This document shows positions 60,206-64,000 of a stretch of 64,000 nt of DNA, piece by piece. The notes beneath the pieces are model-generated. The model was not told the DNA's origin. It made no database searches and worked only from the letters and a program-made list of their open reading frames with translations. The first letter of the stretch is position 1; the number at the start of each line of letters is the position of its first letter. The translations under genes and the position numbers were made by a program. The DNA is from UBA8919 sp041658185 (GTDB taxonomy: Bacteria; Elusimicrobiota; UBA8919), in assembly GCA_041658185.1 (NCBI GenBank), contig JBBAAR010000013.1, forward strand, positions 3,648 to 67,647. The letters run 5' to 3'.

Positions 60206-60349
60206 TTAGAAAAGAAAGAACTTTCTTGGCACGCCACATTTGATTTTTTCTTTATACCTGGTGCAATAGAGAGTATATCTTTCAAGCCGTTTATAGGTGC
60301 ACTTCTTGTTCCTATTACTACAAACAAGATGGTATTCGTATTTTTTCAC
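60206..60349 (-). CDS. possible tiny cysteine-rich protein with its own promoter
   Basis: A GTG frame of 47 residues: MKKYEYHLVCSNRNKKCTYK, RLERYTLYCTRYKEKIKCGV, PRKFFLF. Four spaced cysteines and many lysines suggest a zinc-binding nucleic-acid-interacting peptide. TTGATT, 17-bp spacer, TACAAT places the start at or next to the GTG (leaderless). The frame is short and no family is known. Confidence 0.35.
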   Translation of the reverse strand: MKKYEYHLVCSNRNKKCTYKRLERYTLYCTRYKEKIKCGVPRKFFLF

Positions 60350-60355
60350 AATGTC

Positions 60356-60384
60356 ATTGTATCTTATGGAGAGTTAAAAATCAA
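60356..60384 (-). promoter_or_regulatory. promoter ahead of the intron/tiny gene
   Basis: TTGATT, 17-bp spacer, TACAAT on the minus strand. Confidence 0.45.
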
Positions 60385-60579
60385 GAAATATTTGTAGGCA
60401 TGTTAAAAAAATGTACTTTTTTTGTTTTTATGTTAAGGAGTTTTTGGGGAGTATGGTATTAGATTCTTTTGTGGTTTTCAGAAATTCCAGATAACGTTTG
60501 TGTATATATTACGTTGAGAATCCATTAAATGTATAAAAGTCATGGACAGCTAAACACTGGTAGATAATGTAGTTTACTT

Positions 60580-63500
60580 TTATCTTTTGTATTCTGGCAA
60601 GATTGGTAAAGATATTGCAGATACTTTTTCAGGTTTATAGTTCTCTAATGCCAATTTTGCCTGTTGGAGTTTTTCACGGTTATTTCCTAAGCAAGTTAAT
60701 AATACATTTTCAGTCGAATTTTCAAATTGTTCAACCGTGTTGATGCCCGCTTTAAGAAGATTAAGATAATCTCCTCTTGTCAAAATACGCCCGATGCGAA
60801 AACCAATATCAGCAATGTCCGCTGGTATGCCTAATTCAAGGCGAACCAATAGGCGTGATACACGACTACTTAATTCCAAATTTGGATTGAGTAATTCGGC
60901 GACTCGCGCAACGGCAGGAAGTATATCACACGTTCTGGATACAACGCCTCTTATTTGTCCCGCAGCACCATTAAATTTACCACCGAATTGCGTCATTGTA
61001 TCTTCTATTTCTTTAAGAGGTTTGTTCGTTACCCATAGAAGGCATGCGACGGCTTTCTTTGCGCGTAATGTTGGCTGTGTAGCATCCTTAATAGAATGGT
61101 ATATCGCTTGCATTACTTGTGAAGGAATGCCTTGATTTGTAATTTCCGATGTCCAAGTTTGAGGCTCTTTTTTCGTACTCCTTTTATTAAGCGGAAAAAA
61201 TACTTGGTCAAGTTCAGTTGTAATTTGAGTTAAAGCAATCAATGTGGGATCGCTTATATCGGCAGTATTAACGCCATTTAATCCATTGACGATTCGGATA
61301 ATTGATTCAACTTCAGTACCAGATTCGCCCGCTAATCTTCCGAGCGGTGTAAGATGATACAATCCATCTTTGTCTTGTTCTACCAATTTGTGTGAGTGCA
61401 GGTCATTGAGCGATTGTGTAAGTTTTAGTTCGTCCCATACCCAAGTAGCGTTGCTGGATTTTTTTTGAAATGCACCGAAACTCTCCTCAAGAAATCCTAT
61501 TATATCCTTTGAAGGCAAACCCCTACCAGCACGCCCAGCCGCAACAAGCACGCGAACTATCAACGAGCGAGGGTCTGTGTTATCTGCAAGGAATTTTGAT
61601 TGTAAGTTTTCTGGCAAAGCTGAAATGTAGTTATTCCAAATATAATTTTCTTCATTCGCATCTAATGCAATGACATATGAGATGCCTCGTTTTGAAAATC
61701 CTAATCTGCCAGCGCGGCCAATGATGTTTTTGTATTCTGCCACTGAATAAGGTTTATTGCCTGGGTGTGTCAAGCCAGCGATAATAACAAATTCTGCTGG
61801 GGTATTAACTCCCATAGCAAGCGTGGTTGTTGCGGCAATTACCTTTAATGCCGTGGGTACTGCCCTGAATTGTTCCTCAACAAGCAACCGTTCTTCTGTG
61901 TCCAAATCTGAAATATGAAATGCAACACCGCCCGACAATGCCTCTCTTAGTTTATTGGAAGAAATGGAAGGGTCGCTATTGGGAAGTGTATCTAATACAA
62001 CCTGAGCGGGAGGCAAGCCGAGTGCTGATGCCAAGTAAAGAGCACAACCTCGCGCTTCGCCACGAGTCTCGCGGAAAACAATAACACTTTTATTTTCACT
62101 TGCGATTTTACGCACCAATGGAATGATAAGGTCTTGGCTCGTTCCCTTCCGTATTTCTGGTTTTATGTATGATTGAATTACTTTCTCCTGTCCTGTATCC
62201 GATTCAATGTAACGAAAACTACCATCCGCTTTGATTAAGCCTTCATCAAGCGGCACTGGTCTTTCTGTCCGTCGCAACAATCTTGCCCCCAACCATCTTT
62301 CCAGTCCATTCGTATCACCAATAACAGCAGAAAGTGCGATAAGTTGCGGTTCTGCTCCTTCTCGCCGTCTCATCCGCAAAAGTGTAAGAATAAATTCCAG
62401 ATTGACACCTCTTGTTTCATCAGCAATCATTTGCACTTCGTCAACAACAATTGTCCCTATCTGGTCAAGAATGTATGGATTGCCAAGAACAAGTGCAGAA
62501 AATTTTTCATAGGTCATTAAGCAAACATCATATTGTCCACGCATTAAGGGTACTATATCATCGCTGGTGCTTTCACCTGTTGCCTTAATAGTTTTGATGC
62601 CGAAAGCTCCATAAGTTGAATTGAAATGACGTAACTTATCATTGACCAAAGCTTTTAATGGGAAAAGAAATATGGCACGTTTACGCTCCATGATACCACG
62701 AATGGCGGCAAGTTCTCCAATCATTGTTTTACCAGATGAGGTTGGCGCGGATACAACCAAATGTTCTCCATCAAGTAATCCAAAATCATTAACAGCATCT
62801 ATTTGCAGTTGATTAAGAGAAGGAATATAGCCAGCCCACATTTTAAGGAGTTCTTTTGGGAAACCATAAGGTTCAAGACTTTTAATGTCTGTTGTAATCT
62901 TCTGACGTGTTCTTTCTGGAAACGCTGCTACATAAAGTTTTCCTGCTGTAAATATTGGCAATGTTAAACTTCCATCAATTTTACCAAGAAGTGTAGGATT
63001 TTGCAGTTTACCAATCTTGGCGGCAGAATCTATCACTCGCTCTGTAACATACTCCAAGAGTCTGTAAATTCCAATTTTACCAGCTTTTTTAACTTCTTCA
63101 GCTCCTTGCATTGCGGTTAGTAGGTGGTAAGTAAGCAATCCATGTCCCAACTTTTGATTTTCCCACGCCCGTTCATTAGCGCGTGATGCAGTAAGTATCA
63201 AACGTCCCTCGCCAGAAAGTTGTTTAAGTAATTCTTCCGCTGAAGTAAGTTCACGAGATACCACATCAACTTGTAATGCCTTTGCTCCCATTCCGCCAGA
63301 AAAACAACAATCTAATACACAAACCAATCTCTTCGTTGGAATTTTACTGAACCATTCGGCAAGTTGGTTAAGCGGGATGCAAGTATTCAGAAGATTGCTT
63401 CTATCGGCGTCATAGGTAACTATTTCATGAGTTTCAGTGCCGTGTCCAGAAAAGCTCACTACTACCAAATCATCTTCTTTGCATTTTGTTAATCTGTTAA

Positions 63501-63678
63501 ACTCTGTTTCAATAGCGGCCCTCGTAGCATCTTTATCCGTAAGTAATTTTGTATTACCGCCCAAATTGTCGGCAAATAAAGAATGCAATGCTACTGCGTC
63601 TCGCCGTGCACAACTTAACCAGTTTATAGCTGGTGAAGCATATCTATCTATTCCAATAAAAAGCCCATTTAGTATCAT
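60580..63678 (-). CDS. caspase-like peptidase fused to Ski2-type helicase
   Basis: Residues 1-245 form a caspase/metacaspase-like domain: FIGIDRYASPAINWL, VVVSFSGHGTETHE with His79, VCVLDCCFSGG with Cys125 as nucleophile. Residues 285-1000 are a Ski2-like DExH helicase: Walker A SAPTSSGKT at 310-318, VVDEVQM near 414, IAATTTLAMGVNTPAE and KNIIGRAGRLGF. A helix-hairpin-helix-like end (YLNLLKAGINTVEQF) follows. Length 1032. Such peptidase-helicase fusions suggest activation by nucleic acid and a suicide or regulatory cleavage; a defence role is inferred from the neighbours. Confidence 0.88.
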   Translation of the reverse strand: MILNGLFIGIDRYASPAINWLSCARRDAVALHSLFADNLGGNTKLLTDKDATRAAIETEFNRLTKCKEDDLVVVSFSGHGTETHEIVTYDADRSNLLNTCIPLNQLAEWFSKIPTKRLVCVLDCCFSGGMGAKALQVDVVSRELTSAEELLKQLSGEGRLILTASRANERAWENQKLGHGLLTYHLLTAMQGAEEVKKAGKIGIYRLLEYVTERVIDSAAKIGKLQNPTLLGKIDGSLTLPIFTAGKLYVAAFPERTRQKITTDIKSLEPYGFPKELLKMWAGYIPSLNQLQIDAVNDFGLLDGEHLVVSAPTSSGKTMIGELAAIRGIMERKRAIFLFPLKALVNDKLRHFNSTYGAFGIKTIKATGESTSDDIVPLMRGQYDVCLMTYEKFSALVLGNPYILDQIGTIVVDEVQMIADETRGVNLEFILTLLRMRRREGAEPQLIALSAVIGDTNGLERWLGARLLRRTERPVPLDEGLIKADGSFRYIESDTGQEKVIQSYIKPEIRKGTSQDLIIPLVRKIASENKSVIVFRETRGEARGCALYLASALGLPPAQVVLDTLPNSDPSISSNKLREALSGGVAFHISDLDTEERLLVEEQFRAVPTALKVIAATTTLAMGVNTPAEFVIIAGLTHPGNKPYSVAEYKNIIGRAGRLGFSKRGISYVIALDANEENYIWNNYISALPENLQSKFLADNTDPRSLIVRVLVAAGRAGRGLPSKDIIGFLEESFGAFQKKSSNATWVWDELKLTQSLNDLHSHKLVEQDKDGLYHLTPLGRLAGESGTEVESIIRIVNGLNGVNTADISDPTLIALTQITTELDQVFFPLNKRSTKKEPQTWTSEITNQGIPSQVMQAIYHSIKDATQPTLRAKKAVACLLWVTNKPLKEIEDTMTQFGGKFNGAAGQIRGVVSRTCDILPAVARVAELLNPNLELSSRVSRLLVRLELGIPADIADIGFRIGRILTRGDYLNLLKAGINTVEQFENSTENVLLTCLGNNREKLQQAKLALENYKPEKVSAISLPILPEYKR

Positions 63679-63845
63679 AAAAACACAAAAATAAATTATT
63701 TTGCCTAACTACTCTACATCCGTAATTATTATATATTTTTTCTGATTTTATCTGAAGCGTCCCAATTTATTAGGTTAAACGGTAATAATCGAAATATTGA
63801 GTAATAACAACGCTACAATTATTCGTTGTTATTTTTCTTTTATTA
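63679..63845. promoter_or_regulatory. intergenic region with hairpin and possible promoter
   Basis: AATAACAACG and CGTTGTTATT form a perfect 10-bp stem (63803-63833) after the UvrD-like stop. TTCAGA, 17-bp spacer, TATAAT (-10 at 63728-63733) on the minus strand may start the caspase-helicase mRNA. Confidence 0.45.
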
Positions 63846-64000
63846 TTACTGTCCCATCTCATCTAAAAATCTACTTTTTTTCTTATCCAACATTGTTCTT
63901 CCATGCATATGTATTTCTTGACCGGTACGCTGGCGAGCCCAAGAAAGAAATGCTCCAACTTTTGCTCTTGTTAATGAAACGTAAAATAATCTCCTTTTTT
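63846..64000 (-). CDS. UvrD/Rep-type helicase, C-terminal end (partial)
   Basis: The frame entering from the right edge reads KRRLFYVSLTRAKVGAFLSW, then SRFLDEMGQ and stop. RRLFYVxxTRAK is helicase motif VI of superfamily 1, and SRFLDE is the usual UvrD ending. The rest is outside the window. It lies 167 bp upstream of the caspase-helicase gene, so both may belong to one unit. Confidence 0.85.
   Translation of the reverse strand, partial: KRRLFYVSLTRAKVGAFLSWARQRTGQEIHMHGRTMLDKKKSRFLDEMGQ

Larger units (their letters stand above)
59712..60579. other. intron 5' part plus short intergenic stretch
   Basis: About 500 bp near the maturase are the structured 5' domains of the group II intron. Beyond that lies a possible tiny cysteine-rich gene with a promoter (listed separately), then an AT-rich gap to the end of the caspase-helicase gene. 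A degenerate AAAAAAAGTAC motif, like that upstream of fur, occurs in the gap. Confidence 0.5.

Noticed and set aside
59987..60397. Plus-strand frame of 136 codons
   Set aside because: It covers the structured 5' domains of the group II intron and a minus-strand promoter; composition is not protein-like.

Overview
The window is AT-rich and densely coded. Almost every gene lies on the minus strand, in long operons with 4-bp or larger overlaps. It looks like a diderm bacterium: it has Kdo transferase, a heptosyltransferase, TolC/RND efflux, porins, a TonB receptor and PorV/FlgD-type exported proteins. CooC and a short MetE beside it point to Wood-Ljungdahl-type one-carbon chemistry. A plausible source is an uncultured anaerobic candidate-phylum lineage (Elusimicrobiota/Omnitrophota-like), but I cannot assign the phylum from the sequence alone.

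Layout. 0-6.3 kb: a partial AlbA_2 (Schlafen-type) protein, tRNA-Lys, a PorV-like protein with a nine-residue repeat, a four-helix-bundle gene between inverted heptamer repeats, and a large fibronectin-type exported protein split by one in-frame stop. 6.4-11.4 kb: TPR protein, CooC, core MetE, KdtA, heptosyltransferase. 11.5-22.2 kb: one copper/heavy-metal operon opened by an ECF sigma and anti-sigma pair, with CusCBA-type efflux, several YHS or heavy-metal-binding proteins and two YHS-CuA fusion proteins. 22.2-28.9 kb: iron uptake (split FeoB, DtxR-FeoA fusion, FMN-binding protein, porin) and Fur, with two identical Fur boxes. 28.9-31.8 kb: a TPP riboswitch ahead of Thi4 and a TonB receptor. 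31.8-50.9 kb: about 22 genes for sulfur assimilation. These cover sulfate permease, APS/PAPS reductase, siroheme synthesis, sulfite reductase, TusA, two ThiS/MoaD-type sulfur carriers (one fused to cysteine synthase), an E1-like enzyme, a JAMM peptidase, and methionine and cysteine synthesis, led by an Rrf2 regulator. 51-57.5 kb: ArsM, an AbrB-like regulator, HPS-RraA fusion, Ogg2, a PilZ-TPR protein and a plus-strand radical SAM gene. 57.5-64 kb: an atypical tRNA-Ser, small genes, a group II intron, a caspase-like/Ski2-helicase fusion, and the C-terminus of a UvrD-like helicase. This last part is the most accessory-looking.

The sulfur genes form a coherent route from sulfate to sulfide, cysteine and homocysteine, probably in two transcription units that share one palindrome (upstream of rrf2 and of cysH). 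Three enzymes of the siroheme branch (precorrin-2 dehydrogenase, HemA, HemC) are short at the C-terminus. HemC appears to lack the cofactor-cysteine domain.

Several small repeat families cross genes. One is a palindromic element of about 25 bp, found inside kdtA, the PilZ gene and the radical SAM gene as well as between genes. Others are heptamer microsatellites, a 111-bp imperfect palindrome, and a hairpin at the ends of metY and cysK. Three regulator genes (fur, rrf2, abrB-like) share one promoter module of about 95 bp.

All calls come from reading the sequence. No database search was run.
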